Source of the DNA: Acidobacteria bacterium Mor1
GTDB lineage: Bacteria; Acidobacteriota; Polarisedimenticolia; Polarisedimenticolales; Polarisedimenticolaceae
Direction of reading: 5' to 3'
DNA length: 64,000 nt
NCBI GenBank assembly: GCA_001664505.1
Contig: CP011806.1
Location: 5,544,590 to 5,608,589, forward strand
Positions 16,340 to 24,875 of the stretch are shown piece after piece; positions within the stretch are counted from its first letter, which is position 1; each line of letters starts with the position of its first letter. The notes under the pieces were generated by a model. That model was not told where the DNA came from. It did not search any database and saw only the letters and a program-made list of their open reading frames with translations. A program made the position numbers and the translations under genes.

Positions 16340-19300
16340 ATGAGGCACCGCTTTGCTTTGTTCGGGATCCTGGCGCTCGTTCTGGCGCTTGTGATCGCAC
16401 CCCAGGATGCCCTGGCCAAGAAGAAAAAGAAGAAGGGCAAGGACAAGGACGAGGTCGAACAGGCCGAGAAGTGGAACGTCTCCGACCCCGGCGGGGACTG
16501 GAAGACGATCTCCCTCGACACCGAGGAGACCACCTGGTCCGATGTCGACCTGAGCCCTGACGGCAAGACCATCGTCTTCGACATGCTCGGCGACATCTAT
16601 GCCGTCGGCATTGACGGGGGCGAAGCCAAGGCGCTGACCAGCGGCATCGAGTGGAACTTCCAGCCCAGCTTCAGTCCCGACGGCAAGCAGATCGCCTTCA
16701 TCAGCGACCGCAGCGGCGGCGACAACGTCTGGGTGATGGATGCCGACGGCAGCAACCCCCGGGCGGTCACCGAGGAAAAAGAACACCTGGTTCACAACCC
16801 GAGCTGGAGTCCCGACGGCCAGTACATCGTGGCCAAGAAGGGCTTCACCTCGACCCGCAGTATTCCGGCGGGGGAGATCTGGTTGTTCCACATCTCCGGC
16901 GGCGGTGGCCTGCAGATTACCGAGCGGCCCTTCGGCAAGCGGGATCAGAAGACCATGGCGGAGCCGGTGTTCTCGCCCGACGGCAAGTACATCTACTACA
17001 GTCAGGACACCACGGCGGGCCGGGTCTGGGCCTACAACAAGGACTCCACCGGCCAGATCTTCGTGATTCGCAAACTCGACCGGGAAAGCGGCGAGACCGA
17101 CATCGCGGCCAGCGGTCCCGGCGGTGCGATCCGGCCGACCCCTTCCCCCGACGGCAAGCGCCTGGCCTTCGTCAAGCGCATCCCGGGCCTGCAGAGCGCG
17201 CTCTACATCAAGAACCTGGAGTCGGGCAAGGAATGGCCGGTGTACCAGCAGATGGAGCGGGACCTGCAGGAGACCAACGGTTCTCAGGGGAACGCCACCT
17301 CCATGGCCTGGACTCCCGACGGCAAGGCGATCGTGTTCTGGTCGGGAGGCAAGATCCGCAAGGTCGAACTGGCCACCCGCCAGGCCTCGGTCATTCCGAT
17401 CCGGATCAAGGCCGACAAGAAGGTTCACCCGTCGCTGCGCTTCCCGGTGGAGGTTTCGCCCGACACCTTCGAGGCGCGGATGCTGCGCTGGAACCAGATG
17501 TCGCCGGACGGAAGCAAGGCGGTGTTCCAGGCTCTGGGGCACCTCTACATCAAGGACCTGCCTGACGGAGAGCAGCGCCGTCTGACCAGCCAGAGCGACC
17601 ACTACGAGTTCTGGCCCTCGTTCTCCGCCGACGGCAAGCACATCGTCTACACCACCTGGGATGACCAGGAACTCGGTTCGGTCCGGGTGGTGCCGGTCGG
17701 CGGCGGTTCCGGCCGCGCGATCACCCGGGATCCCGGCCACTACGTCGAACCCAGCTTCAGCCGGGACGGCAAGCATGTGGTCTACCGCAAGATCGCCGGC
17801 GGCTACCTGCTGTCCCCGCTGTGGTCGATGGAGCCGGGGATCTACGTGGCCCCCGAGAACGGCGGTGAGGCCTGGCGGGTTTCCCGTTCCGGGTTCGACG
17901 CGCAATTCGGTCCCGACGGCGAGCGGATCTATTTCTCGGCCAACGTGGAGGAAACCCAGCTGGTCCTGAAGTCGGTGAACCTCGAGGGCAAGGACGAGCG
18001 GACCCACGTTCAGGGCGGAAAGATGACCGAGCTCCAGGTCTCGCCCGACGGCAACTGGATCGCGTTCACCGAACAGTTCAACGCCTACGTTGCGCCGTTC
18101 ACGGCGACGGGCAAGAAGATCGACCTGTCCAAGGGCAGCAAGTCGGTGCCGGTCAAGCAGGTCAGCAAGCGCGCCGGGGAGCACCTGCACTGGTCCGGAG
18201 ACAGCTCCAAGGTCCACTGGTCCCATGGGGCGATGCTGTTCACCCGTGAACTCAAGGACGCCTTCGGCCACCTGGAGGGCGCGCCGGAAGAGCTGCCCGA
18301 GCCGGTCGCCGAAGGGCTCGATTTCGGCTTCGAAGTGGCGTCGGACACCCATGACGGAAAGATCGCCCTAAAGGGAGGGCGCATCGTCACCATGCGCGAT
18401 GCCTGGAACACCCAGGAGGTGATCGAGGACGGCGTGGTGCTGGTCGAAGGCAAGCGGATCAAGGCGGTCGGCAGAACGGGGGAGGTGTCGATCCCGTCGG
18501 ACTATCGGGTTGTCGACGTCAGCGGCCACACGGTGTTGCCGGGCCTCGTGGACGTCCACGCCCACGGCGCCATGTCCCGCAACGAGATCACTCCCGAACA
18601 GAACTGGATGCAGTACAGCAACCTGGCCTTCGGAGTGACGACGATCCACGATCCGTCCAACGACACCTCGTCGATCTTCGCCGCCGCCGAGATGCAGCGG
18701 GCGGGCAAGCTGCTCGGGCCCCGGGTCTACTCCACGGGCACGATCCTTTACGGCGCCCACGTACCCGGCTTCACCGCCAAGATCAATAGCTACGACGACG
18801 CCAGGTTCCACGTGCAGCGGCTCAAGGACCTGGGCGCCATCTCGGTCAAGAGCTACAACCAGCCCCGCCGGGACCAGCGCCAACAGGTGATCAAGGCCGG
18901 TCGCGAGCTGGGCGTGATGGTGGTGCCCGAGGGCGGTGCCAAGTTCATGCACAACATGACCCACGTGATCGACGGCCACACCGGGCTGGAGCACGCGATT
19001 CCGATCGCTCGCGGCTACGACGACGTCGAACAGATGTGGTCCCAGACCGAAGTGGGCTACTCGCCGACCTTCGGCGTGTGCTACGGCGGCCTGTCGGGCG
19101 AGACCTACTGGTATGACCGCACCGACGTGTGGCGCAACAAGAAGCTGATGACCTTCAGCCCGCGCTTCATCGTCGAGCCTGCCGCGATGCGCCGGTCCAA
19201 GGCGCCGGACAGCCACTACAACCACTTTGCGGTGGCCAGTTTCGCCAAGGAGCTGAACTCCCAGGGTGTGCCGGTGCTGATCGGTGCCCACGGCCAGCGC

Positions 19301-19678
19301 GAAGGGCTCGCCGCTCACTGGGAGATGTGGATGATGCACCAGGGCGGCTTCACTCCCTGGGAGGCCTTCCGCGGTGCGACCATCGACGGCGCCTGGTACG
19401 TCGGTCTCGACGGGGACATCGGCTCCATCGAGGTCGGCAAGCTGGCCGACATGGCGATCATCAAGGGCAATCCCCTCGAGGCCATGCGCCAGTCGGAGCA
19501 CGTGACCTACACCATGCTCAACGGTCGGCTCTACGACGCATCGACCATGAACCAGATCGCTCCGGACCAGGTCGAACGGGCCGAGTTCTTCTTCGAGCAG
19601 GAGGGTGGAGATACGATTCACCCGACGACCCAGGAGTGGATCGACACCATGAAGGTCCGCATGGGTTGGGTACACTAG
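16340..19678 (+). CDS. Exported TolB-propeller amidohydrolase
   Basis: 1112 residues: signal peptide (1-26), a lysine-rich stretch (KKKKKKGKDKD), then many PD40/TolB-like repeats (about 60-640; SPDGKTIVFDM, SPDGKQIAFISDRSGG, SRDGKHVVYRK), then an amidohydrolase barrel (about 680-1095). The metal site starts with H740 and H742 in GLVDVHAHG; SVKSYNQ may hold the bridging lysine and DGHTGLEHA further histidines. The usual catalytic Asp after strand 8 (GTDA type) is replaced by GAHGQREG around H984, as in this family of fused TolB-amidohydrolases. Probably a periplasmic hydrolase of peptide-like or cyclic amide substrates. ATG at 16340 has GGAGAG upstream. A strong terminator follows, so it is monocistronic. 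Confidence 0.9.
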   Translation: MRHRFALFGILALVLALVIAPQDALAKKKKKKGKDKDEVEQAEKWNVSDPGGDWKTISLDTEETTWSDVDLSPDGKTIVFDMLGDIYAVGIDGGEAKALTSGIEWNFQPSFSPDGKQIAFISDRSGGDNVWVMDADGSNPRAVTEEKEHLVHNPSWSPDGQYIVAKKGFTSTRSIPAGEIWLFHISGGGGLQITERPFGKRDQKTMAEPVFSPDGKYIYYSQDTTAGRVWAYNKDSTGQIFVIRKLDRESGETDIAASGPGGAIRPTPSPDGKRLAFVKRIPGLQSALYIKNLESGKEWPVYQQMERDLQETNGSQGNATSMAWTPDGKAIVFWSGGKIRKVELATRQASVIPIRIKADKKVHPSLRFPVEVSPDTFEARMLRWNQMSPDGSKAVFQALGHLYIKDLPDGEQRRLTSQSDHYEFWPSFSADGKHIVYTTWDDQELGSVRVVPVGGGSGRAITRDPGHYVEPSFSRDGKHVVYRKIAGGYLLSPLWSMEPGIYVAPENGGEAWRVSRSGFDAQFGPDGERIYFSANVEETQLVLKSVNLEGKDERTHVQGGKMTELQVSPDGNWIAFTEQFNAYVAPFTATGKKIDLSKGSKSVPVKQVSKRAGEHLHWSGDSSKVHWSHGAMLFTRELKDAFGHLEGAPEELPEPVAEGLDFGFEVASDTHDGKIALKGGRIVTMRDAWNTQEVIEDGVVLVEGKRIKAVGRTGEVSIPSDYRVVDVSGHTVLPGLVDVHAHGAMSRNEITPEQNWMQYSNLAFGVTTIHDPSNDTSSIFAAAEMQRAGKLLGPRVYSTGTILYGAHVPGFTAKINSYDDARFHVQRLKDLGAISVKSYNQPRRDQRQQVIKAGRELGVMVVPEGGAKFMHNMTHVIDGHTGLEHAIPIARGYDDVEQMWSQTEVGYSPTFGVCYGGLSGETYWYDRTDVWRNKKLMTFSPRFIVEPAAMRRSKAPDSHYNHFAVASFAKELNSQGVPVLIGAHGQREGLAAHWEMWMMHQGGFTPWEAFRGATIDGAWYVGLDGDIGSIEVGKLADMAIIKGNPLEAMRQSEHVTYTMLNGRLYDASTMNQIAPDQVERAEFFFEQEGGDTIHPTTQEWIDTMKVRMGWVH

Positions 19679-19710
19679 GCTCTGCGGCCGAACCTGAATC
19701 GACGACAACC

Positions 19711-19745
19711 ATGGGGCGGGCTTCGGCCCGCCCCATTTATTTTCG
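19711..19745 (+). terminator. Rho-independent terminator of the amidohydrolase gene
   Basis: Eleven-pair perfect stem, ATGGGGCGGGC (19711-19721) with GCCCGCCCCAT (19726-19736), closed by a TTCG tetraloop and followed by TTATTTTCG. It lies 33 bases after the stop. Confidence 0.94.
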
Positions 19746-19826
19746 AAACCTGAGCCCTGTTGCCGCGTTAGTGGATCGAGTGGTGCTCTTGCCGCTCCGG
19801 CCGCGCAGGCCGATGGAGGGGATCTC

Positions 19827-21647
19827 GTGAATCAGCCGCTGTCCTTGTTCTCGCCGTCGCTTCGACGGGTGACTCTCGTTCTGCTCCTGATCGGCTCGGC
19901 CCTGGCGCTACCGTCCCACGGGGCCGAGCCTCCGCAGCGAGTTCCCGGTGAGGACTGGATGCAGTTCACCGACGTCGCCCAGGCGGGCTTCGATCCGGCC
20001 CGGCTGGAAGCGGCTCGCGAGGCCTGGGAGGCGCTGCCCTCTTCGGCGCTGATGGTCATCGCCGACGGCGCCGTGGTGGCGAACTGGGGGGATACCGACC
20101 GGCGCTTCATGTGCCACTCGGTGCGCAAGAGCTTTCTGACCGGGCTCTACGGGATCTACTGGGACAAGGGTGAGATCGAGCTGAACAAGACCCTGGCCGA
20201 TCTCGGGATCGACGATGAGCCGGAGCCGCTACTGGAAACCGAGAAGCAGGCGCGGATCCTCGACCTGCTCAAGGCCCGCTCCGGAGTGTTCCACCCGGCC
20301 GCCTATGCCGGTCGCACCGATAGCCGCCCCCGGGGGAGCGAAGGCCCGGGGCGTTTTTTCGCCTACAACAACTGGGACTTCAACACCGCGGCGACGATCC
20401 TGATGCAGGAAACCGGCGATGATGTGTTCGAGGCCTTCGACGCGCACTTCGGCGGCCCGCTGCAGATGGAAGACTGGCGCGTCTCCGACGGCTACTACCA
20501 TTACGAGCGGGACAAGTCGAAATACCCGGCCTACCCCTTCCGCATGTCCGCACGGGACGCGGCCCGTTTCGGCCTGCTTTACGCGCGAATGGGACAGTGG
20601 GGTGACAAGCGCATCCTGTCGGAACACTGGGTCCGCCGCAGCTCCGCCATGTACTCCATCGACAACGAACGCATGGGCTACGGCTTCATGTGGTGGGTCT
20701 TCCGCGAACCCGTGCTCGCCGAGCACGGAATGTTCGCCGCTCTCGGCGTCGGCAACCAGATGATCGCGGTGCTGCCCGAGAGCGATCTGGTCATCGTCAA
20801 CCGGGCCAACACCTACGCTGGTGAACGCACGCCGATGGGGCCGTTGATCCAACTGGTGAAGCAGATTCTCGCGGCCCGTACCGGGGCGCCGGTAGCTACG
20901 CCGCAGCTCGCCGCGCTCCAGGAGACTCCCGAGGAGGGGATGACCGAGGTGCCCGGACGCAGTCTGGAGTCGATGGTCGGGGAGTGGGACTTCCCGCCAC
21001 CGTCGCTGGGCCAGGCCCGGACCACGGTGAAGATCACCCGGGAGGGAGGGCACCTTCTCGCCTTTTCTCCCAACTCCGGCACCTTCACCCACCACCTGCA
21101 GCCCGACGGCAGCCTGCTGGAAATGGATACGCGACAGCGTTACTACCCGGTCCGCGACGCCGAGGGCAAGTTCGAGGGGATCGCCCCGGCGGACCAGGTG
21201 ATGTCCGCTGCCCTCGAGGCGGCGGCCAAGGGTGACGGGGGTCGGGCCCGCGACATTCTCGGGCTGATTCCCGATGAGGCGGACCCGATGATTCCGGTCA
21301 GCCGGGCGCTGGTCGAACTGATCGCCGGCAAGAAGCGTGCTGCGAAGAAGTCCCTCGAGGCACAGGCCAGGGCCGGGGATCCGGGGATGGTCGAGGCGCT
21401 GGTGAACCGGGCCGGCTATGCCCTGGTCGGCTTGCGCAAGTTCGACCAGGCGCTGTCGATCTTCGAGTTCAATACGGAGCTGTTCCCCGAGGCCTTCAAC
21501 ACCTGGGACAGTCTGGGAGAGGCCTACATGGCTCTGCGCCGAGACGAGGACTCGATCGCGGCCTACGAACGGTCGATCGAACTCAACCCCGACAACGACA
21601 ACGCCCGGGAGAGGATCAAGCGGCTGCGGGAGCGAGCCGGGGAGTAA
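19827..21647 (+). CDS. Exported serine hydrolase (beta-lactamase/class C-like) with TPR tail
   Basis: 606 residues with a signal peptide cut near SHG-AE (about 32). The hydrolase domain (about 45-370) has the nucleophile motif S98-V-R-K101 in CHSVRKSF and the second motif Y180-N-N182 in FAYNNWDFN. An HGMFAALG-type third motif follows around 305. A domain of about 60-80 residues (GRSLESMVGEWDFPPPS onwards) matches the extra beta domain often found after such hydrolases. The last 130 residues carry TPR repeats, the clearest being AFNTWDSLGEAYMALRRDEDSIAAYERS. Substrates are likely peptides or esters in the periplasm; resistance to beta-lactams cannot be inferred. The start is GTG with GGAGG eight bases upstream. 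Confidence 0.88.
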   Translation: MNQPLSLFSPSLRRVTLVLLLIGSALALPSHGAEPPQRVPGEDWMQFTDVAQAGFDPARLEAAREAWEALPSSALMVIADGAVVANWGDTDRRFMCHSVRKSFLTGLYGIYWDKGEIELNKTLADLGIDDEPEPLLETEKQARILDLLKARSGVFHPAAYAGRTDSRPRGSEGPGRFFAYNNWDFNTAATILMQETGDDVFEAFDAHFGGPLQMEDWRVSDGYYHYERDKSKYPAYPFRMSARDAARFGLLYARMGQWGDKRILSEHWVRRSSAMYSIDNERMGYGFMWWVFREPVLAEHGMFAALGVGNQMIAVLPESDLVIVNRANTYAGERTPMGPLIQLVKQILAARTGAPVATPQLAALQETPEEGMTEVPGRSLESMVGEWDFPPPSLGQARTTVKITREGGHLLAFSPNSGTFTHHLQPDGSLLEMDTRQRYYPVRDAEGKFEGIAPADQVMSAALEAAAKGDGGRARDILGLIPDEADPMIPVSRALVELIAGKKRAAKKSLEAQARAGDPGMVEALVNRAGYALVGLRKFDQALSIFEFNTELFPEAFNTWDSLGEAYMALRRDEDSIAAYERSIELNPDNDNARERIKRLRERAGE

Positions 21648-21653
21648 CCCCGC

Positions 21654-22688
21654 TCAGGCCGGGCCCGCGGTGGCCGACTTGAACAGGAGGTCCACACGCA
21701 GACCGCCCCCCTCGGCACGGGATGCCGAGACTTTGCCTCCGTGGGCCTCGACGGCGCGACGGACGATCATCAGGCCCAGCCCCTCGGCTCCTGTGCGGCG
21801 GGAACGGGAACGGTCGGCGCGGAAGAAGGGCTCGAACAGACGAGGCAGGTCCTCGGCGGTGACGCCGGGGCCCTGGTCCTCGATGGAAACCTGCAGTACA
21901 TCGCCCAGTTTCCGGCAGTCGACCCGAACGGTACCGCCGCCGGCGTAGCGGACCGCGTTCTCGAACAGGTTCCCCAGGGCGCGTTCGATCAACCGGCGAT
22001 CGACCACGAGGGTGCTCCCGCCGGCCTCGGCCGTCAGCTCGAGCTGTATCTCCTGCTTCTGCGCCTCGGCCTCGACCCGCTGCCACGCGGCCCTGCAAAG
22101 CTCGCTCAAGGGGGCGGGGGCTCGCTCCGCAGCGCCCTGCAGCTCCAGCCGGCTGGCCAGCAGCAACTCACCGACGAGATCGTCGAGAGCATCGACCTCC
22201 TGTTCCAGCGCGTCGATCCGTGTTCCGCCGCTGCGCTCCTCCCGCAGCATGGCCAGGGACACCTTCATCCGGGTCAACGGCGAACGCAGCTCGTGAGAAA
22301 CGCCGGCCATCAGCTCCCGCTGGCCGGTGACCATTCCCTGCACCTTGTCGGCCATGGCGTTGAAGCTGCGGGCCATGGTCGCGCCTTCGTCGCGGCCGCG
22401 TACCGGCACCCGGTGGTCCAGGTCGCCGGCGGCGATCCGATTCATCGATTGGCTCATGCGGCGCAGGTGGCGGGTCACGTAGACCGAGAACGCGGTCATC
22501 AGCGCCGACGCCCCGAGCCCGATCCAGAGCACGGTCATCATGAAGTCGGCGTGGGCTTCGTGGACCGGACGGTGCCCGTGAGAGTGCAGCACCATGCTCG
22601 AGAACAGGTGGAGCGCCACGATGACGAACAGCCAGGTGGTGACGGTGAATACCGCCGCGATCTTGGCCGCCAGCAGGAAGCGCCTCAT
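21654..22688 (-). CDS. Sensor histidine kinase with histidine-rich periplasmic loop (CpxA-like)
   Basis: 344 residues. Two membrane helices (about 8-30 and 50-72) enclose a short periplasmic loop with five histidines (H35, H37, H39, H43, H46). HAMP follows (about 72-122), then HisKA with the phosphorylated H132 in GVSHELRSPLTRM, and HATPase_c with N box LFENAVRY, G1 EDQGPGV and G2 EGLGLMIV. It is the kinase of a classical OmpR-family pair; its ATG overlaps the end of the regulator by four bases (ATGA), so the two are translationally coupled. The His-rich loop suggests sensing of a metal ion such as zinc, copper or nickel; this is inference. Confidence 0.93.
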   Translation of the reverse strand: MRRFLLAAKIAAVFTVTTWLFVIVALHLFSSMVLHSHGHRPVHEAHADFMMTVLWIGLGASALMTAFSVYVTRHLRRMSQSMNRIAAGDLDHRVPVRGRDEGATMARSFNAMADKVQGMVTGQRELMAGVSHELRSPLTRMKVSLAMLREERSGGTRIDALEQEVDALDDLVGELLLASRLELQGAAERAPAPLSELCRAAWQRVEAEAQKQEIQLELTAEAGGSTLVVDRRLIERALGNLFENAVRYAGGGTVRVDCRKLGDVLQVSIEDQGPGVTAEDLPRLFEPFFRADRSRSRRTGAEGLGLMIVRRAVEAHGGKVSASRAEGGGLRVDLLFKSATAGPA

Positions 22689-23380
22689 TCGGCGTCCCCT
22701 CGCACCAGCTGATAGCCGGCGCCGCGGACGGTCTTGAGTAGCTCGGGATGGCGCGGATCCCGTTCGATCTTCTGGCGCAGCCGGCTGATGTGCACGTCGA
22801 TGGAGCGGTCGTAGGCGGCCCAGTTGGGGCCGTGCATCTGTTCGAGGAGCTGTTCGCGGGAGAGCACCATGCCCCGGTTGCGCGCCAGGGCGCGCAGCAG
22901 GTCGAACTCGGTGGAGGTCAGCTCCACGGGGTTGCCGTGGAGGCTTACCGAGCGTGTGCCGCTGTCGACGGTGAGCGAGCCGACCTGAATGCGCTCGGTG
23001 GCGGCCTCGCCGGGTTCCGGCCGGGCCCGGCGCAGGATCGCGCGGATTCGCGCCAGCAGCTCCCGGGTGTTGAAGGGTTTGGCCAGGTAGTCGTCGGCGC
23101 CGAGCTCGAGACCGACGATCCGTTCGGTGTCTTCTCCCCGGGCGGTCAGCATCAATACCGGAACCGAGGAGGACTGGCGAAGCCGGCGGCAGACCTCGAG
23201 GCCGTCGAGACCGGGAAGCATCAGATCGAGAATGACCAACTCGGGGGGCTGGGCCAACGCTGCAGCCAGCCCGGTCTCGCCGTCGCCGGCGGACTCCACC
23301 TGGAAGCCGTGCCCCGCGAGGTACTCCTCCATCAGGGCTACCAGCTTCTCGTCGTCGTCGATCATCAACAGCCGGGTCAT
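22685..23380 (-). CDS. OmpR/PhoB-family response regulator (CpxR-like)
   Basis: 231 residues. Receiver domain with the acidic pocket DDD near residues 8-10, phospho-acceptor D52 in LDLMLPGLDG and the lysine in YLAKPF; winged-helix DNA-binding domain from about 135 (VELTSTEFDLLRALARN, DRSIDVHISRLRQKIE, VRGAGYQLV). Binds DNA as a tandem dimer and controls transcription. Lies 77 bases after the Spy/CpxP-like gene on the same strand and overlaps the kinase. No Shine-Dalgarno sequence is visible before the ATG; instead a 16-pair hairpin ends 12 bases upstream. Confidence 0.95.
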   Translation of the reverse strand: MTRLLMIDDDEKLVALMEEYLAGHGFQVESAGDGETGLAAALAQPPELVILDLMLPGLDGLEVCRRLRQSSSVPVLMLTARGEDTERIVGLELGADDYLAKPFNTRELLARIRAILRRARPEPGEAATERIQVGSLTVDSGTRSVSLHGNPVELTSTEFDLLRALARNRGMVLSREQLLEQMHGPNWAAYDRSIDVHISRLRQKIERDPRHPELLKTVRGAGYQLVRGDAE

Positions 23381-23392
23381 GGTGCGATCATG

Positions 23393-23430
23393 CCACGGCG
23401 GCGGCGAAACCGGGTTCGCCGCCGCCGTGG
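23393..23430 (-). promoter_or_regulatory. 16-pair perfect hairpin between the CpxP-like and regulator genes
   Basis: CCACGGCGGCGGCGAA (23393-23408) pairs perfectly with TTCGCCGCCGCCGTGG (23415-23430) around a six-base loop. In the minus-strand transcript it begins 28 bases after the stop of the Spy-like gene and ends 12 bases before the regulator start. There is no U-run after it, so it is not a simple terminator; a Rho-assisted stop, RNA-stabilising or translation-limiting element is possible. Confidence 0.7.
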
Positions 23431-23457
23431 ACTCAGGATCTCCCGTCGATGCAGGCG

Positions 23458-23946
23458 CTAGATCGAGCCGCCGGCCGGTGCGGGCGTGTTGCCCTTGAGG
23501 TGCTCCAGCACGCGTCGCTTCTGGGGTTCGTCGAGGGTATCCATCGCCCGGATCATCTCGTCGGTTACCCGGTAGGCGGCCTCCCGCATCCGGTCGAACT
23601 GCTGGTCGACGATGCCGCGGACCGAGGCGGCGTCGGTGGCGCCGTTCTCGTACTCGGCCAGCAGGCGTTCGTGGAGCTCCTGCATCGAGCCGAAGCCGTT
23701 GCGGTGGAACTCGGTGAAGGCCCGGTCGGCGGCGACCAGCCGTTCGAGTTGCTGGGTGTCGAGCTCACCCTCCTCGAACAGGCCGGCCATGGACCCGTGG
23801 CCCGAGCCGCCGTGGCTGCCGTGAATGTGGTGGCCCAGGTGGCGCAGGTGCTCGTGAAGCTTGCTGTCCTCACCGGACATGGTGATGCCGAGGGCGCCGG
23901 CACCGGCGAGAATCAGGGTGGCGGTCACTGCGAGTGCGGATTTCAT
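23458..23946 (-). CDS. Spy/CpxP-like periplasmic protein, histidine-rich
   Basis: 162 residues with a signal peptide (about 1-20). The mature start is histidine-rich (HLRHLGHHIHGSHGG and more), followed by a helical part with the Spy/CpxP/CnrX-style motif EMIRAMDTLDEPQKRRVLEHL, comparable to the LTxxQ repeats of that group. Spy and CpxP are periplasmic chaperones; CpxP damps the CpxA kinase, and CnrX relatives sense nickel or cobalt. Position directly ahead of a CpxRA-like pair supports a role as accessory sensor or brake. GGAGG stands eight bases before the ATG. Similarity is by pattern and size, so the family call is moderate, but the genetic context supports it. Confidence 0.75.
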   Translation of the reverse strand: MKSALAVTATLILAGAGALGITMSGEDSKLHEHLRHLGHHIHGSHGGSGHGSMAGLFEEGELDTQQLERLVAADRAFTEFHRNGFGSMQELHERLLAEYENGATDAASVRGIVDQQFDRMREAAYRVTDEMIRAMDTLDEPQKRRVLEHLKGNTPAPAGGSI

Positions 23947-24051
23947 CTCATCCTCCGATCGTTGGGGGCGGTCGCAACCGCCGTTCGCCCTAGAGGATGG
24001 GAAACGTACATCTCGTGGGTATTCCCCGGTGGTTGCACCACGTCACGAAAT

Positions 24052-24066
24052 GTTTCGAATTGTTAC
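24052..24066 (-). promoter_or_regulatory. Possible CpxR-type direct repeat upstream of the Spy-like gene
   Basis: On the minus strand GTAAC, five bases, GAAAC: two near-copies of a pentamer spaced ten bases apart, as in the CpxR box GTAAA-N5-GTAAA of enterobacteria. It lies about 105 bases ahead of the Spy-like start. On the plus strand it overlaps CGAAATGTTTCG (24046-24057), an inverted repeat. Autoregulation by the neighbouring regulator is a hypothesis only. Confidence 0.3.
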
Positions 24067-24105
24067 GGCGGCTTCCTGCCGCCGGTCCGGCGGCTTCCTG
24101 CCGCC
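24067..24105. repeat. Tandem copy of a 17-base hairpin unit
   Basis: GGCGGCTTCCTGCCGCC occurs at 24067-24083 and again at 24089-24105, a 22-base period. Each copy is itself a hairpin (six pairs, five-base loop TTCCT). It sits in the divergent space between the Spy-like gene and the glycosylase gene and resembles a short REP-like element; whether it recurs in the genome cannot be seen here. Confidence 0.7.
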
Positions 24106-24158
24106 CGTTGACGGACGCGCCCCGATGGTCGATGCTGGCGCCTTTCCGGAGGTAACCG

Positions 24159-24875
24159 TTGCCCGCCCTGACCGAGACCGCCGAACGCCTGTCCCGCCGC
24201 GTGGCCCGCATGCGCTTCGCGGAGCCGGTGACCCACGTCTACAACCCGCTGCGTTACGCCTGGGAGCCTCATTCCCGCTACCTGAAGCGCTACGGGAAGC
24301 CGGGTAAGGAGGCGCTGTTCCTGGGGATGAACCCCGGCCCCTTCGGCATGGCTCAGACCGGCGTTCCCTTCGGCGAGGTGAGCCTGGTTCGAGACTGGCT
24401 GGGCATCGACGGCGAGGTCAAGAAACCGCGCAACGAACATCCCAAGCGCCCGATCGACGGGTTCGGCTGCACCCGCAGCGAGGTCTCGGGGCAGCGGTTG
24501 TGGGGTTGGGCCCGGGAGCGTTTCGGCGACCCCGAGCCGTTCTTCGCCCGGTTCTTCGTCTACAACTACTGCCCGCTGGTGTTCATGGAATCCACCGGAC
24601 GGAACCGCACGCCGGACAAACTCCCCGCCGCCGAGCGGGACCCGCTGTTCCGCGCGTGCGACGAGGCGCTGGTCCGGGTGGTCGAGCGGCTACGCCCCGA
24701 ATGGCTGATCGGTGTCGGCGGGTTCGCCGAAAAACGGGCCCGTGAGGTCCTGGCGGACACCGACGTCAAGATCGGGCGGATCCTGCACCCGAGCCCGGCC
24801 AGTCCGGCGGCCAACCGCGGCTGGGGGCCTCAGGCCGAGGCGGATCTGACCCGGCTCGGTATCGCGGTGCCGTGA
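24159..24875 (+). CDS. SMUG1-type uracil-DNA glycosylase
   Basis: 238 residues, cytoplasmic. Removes uracil (and in SMUG1 relatives oxidised pyrimidines) from DNA, starting base excision repair. Motif 1 is GMNPGPFGMAQTGVPFGEV (from about residue 56), with Asn58 as the water-activating residue; motif 2 is HPSPASPAANRGW (from H210), with the His that stabilises the transition state. Both are diagnostic of bacterial SMUG1 (family 3). The start is TTG at 24159 with GGAGGT seven bases upstream. Its TGA overlaps the GTG of the next gene by four bases, so the oxidoreductase-methyltransferase is translated in step with it, although no functional link is obvious. Confidence 0.93.
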   Translation: MPALTETAERLSRRVARMRFAEPVTHVYNPLRYAWEPHSRYLKRYGKPGKEALFLGMNPGPFGMAQTGVPFGEVSLVRDWLGIDGEVKKPRNEHPKRPIDGFGCTRSEVSGQRLWGWARERFGDPEPFFARFFVYNYCPLVFMESTGRNRTPDKLPAAERDPLFRACDEALVRVVERLRPEWLIGVGGFAEKRAREVLADTDVKIGRILHPSPASPAANRGWGPQAEADLTRLGIAVP

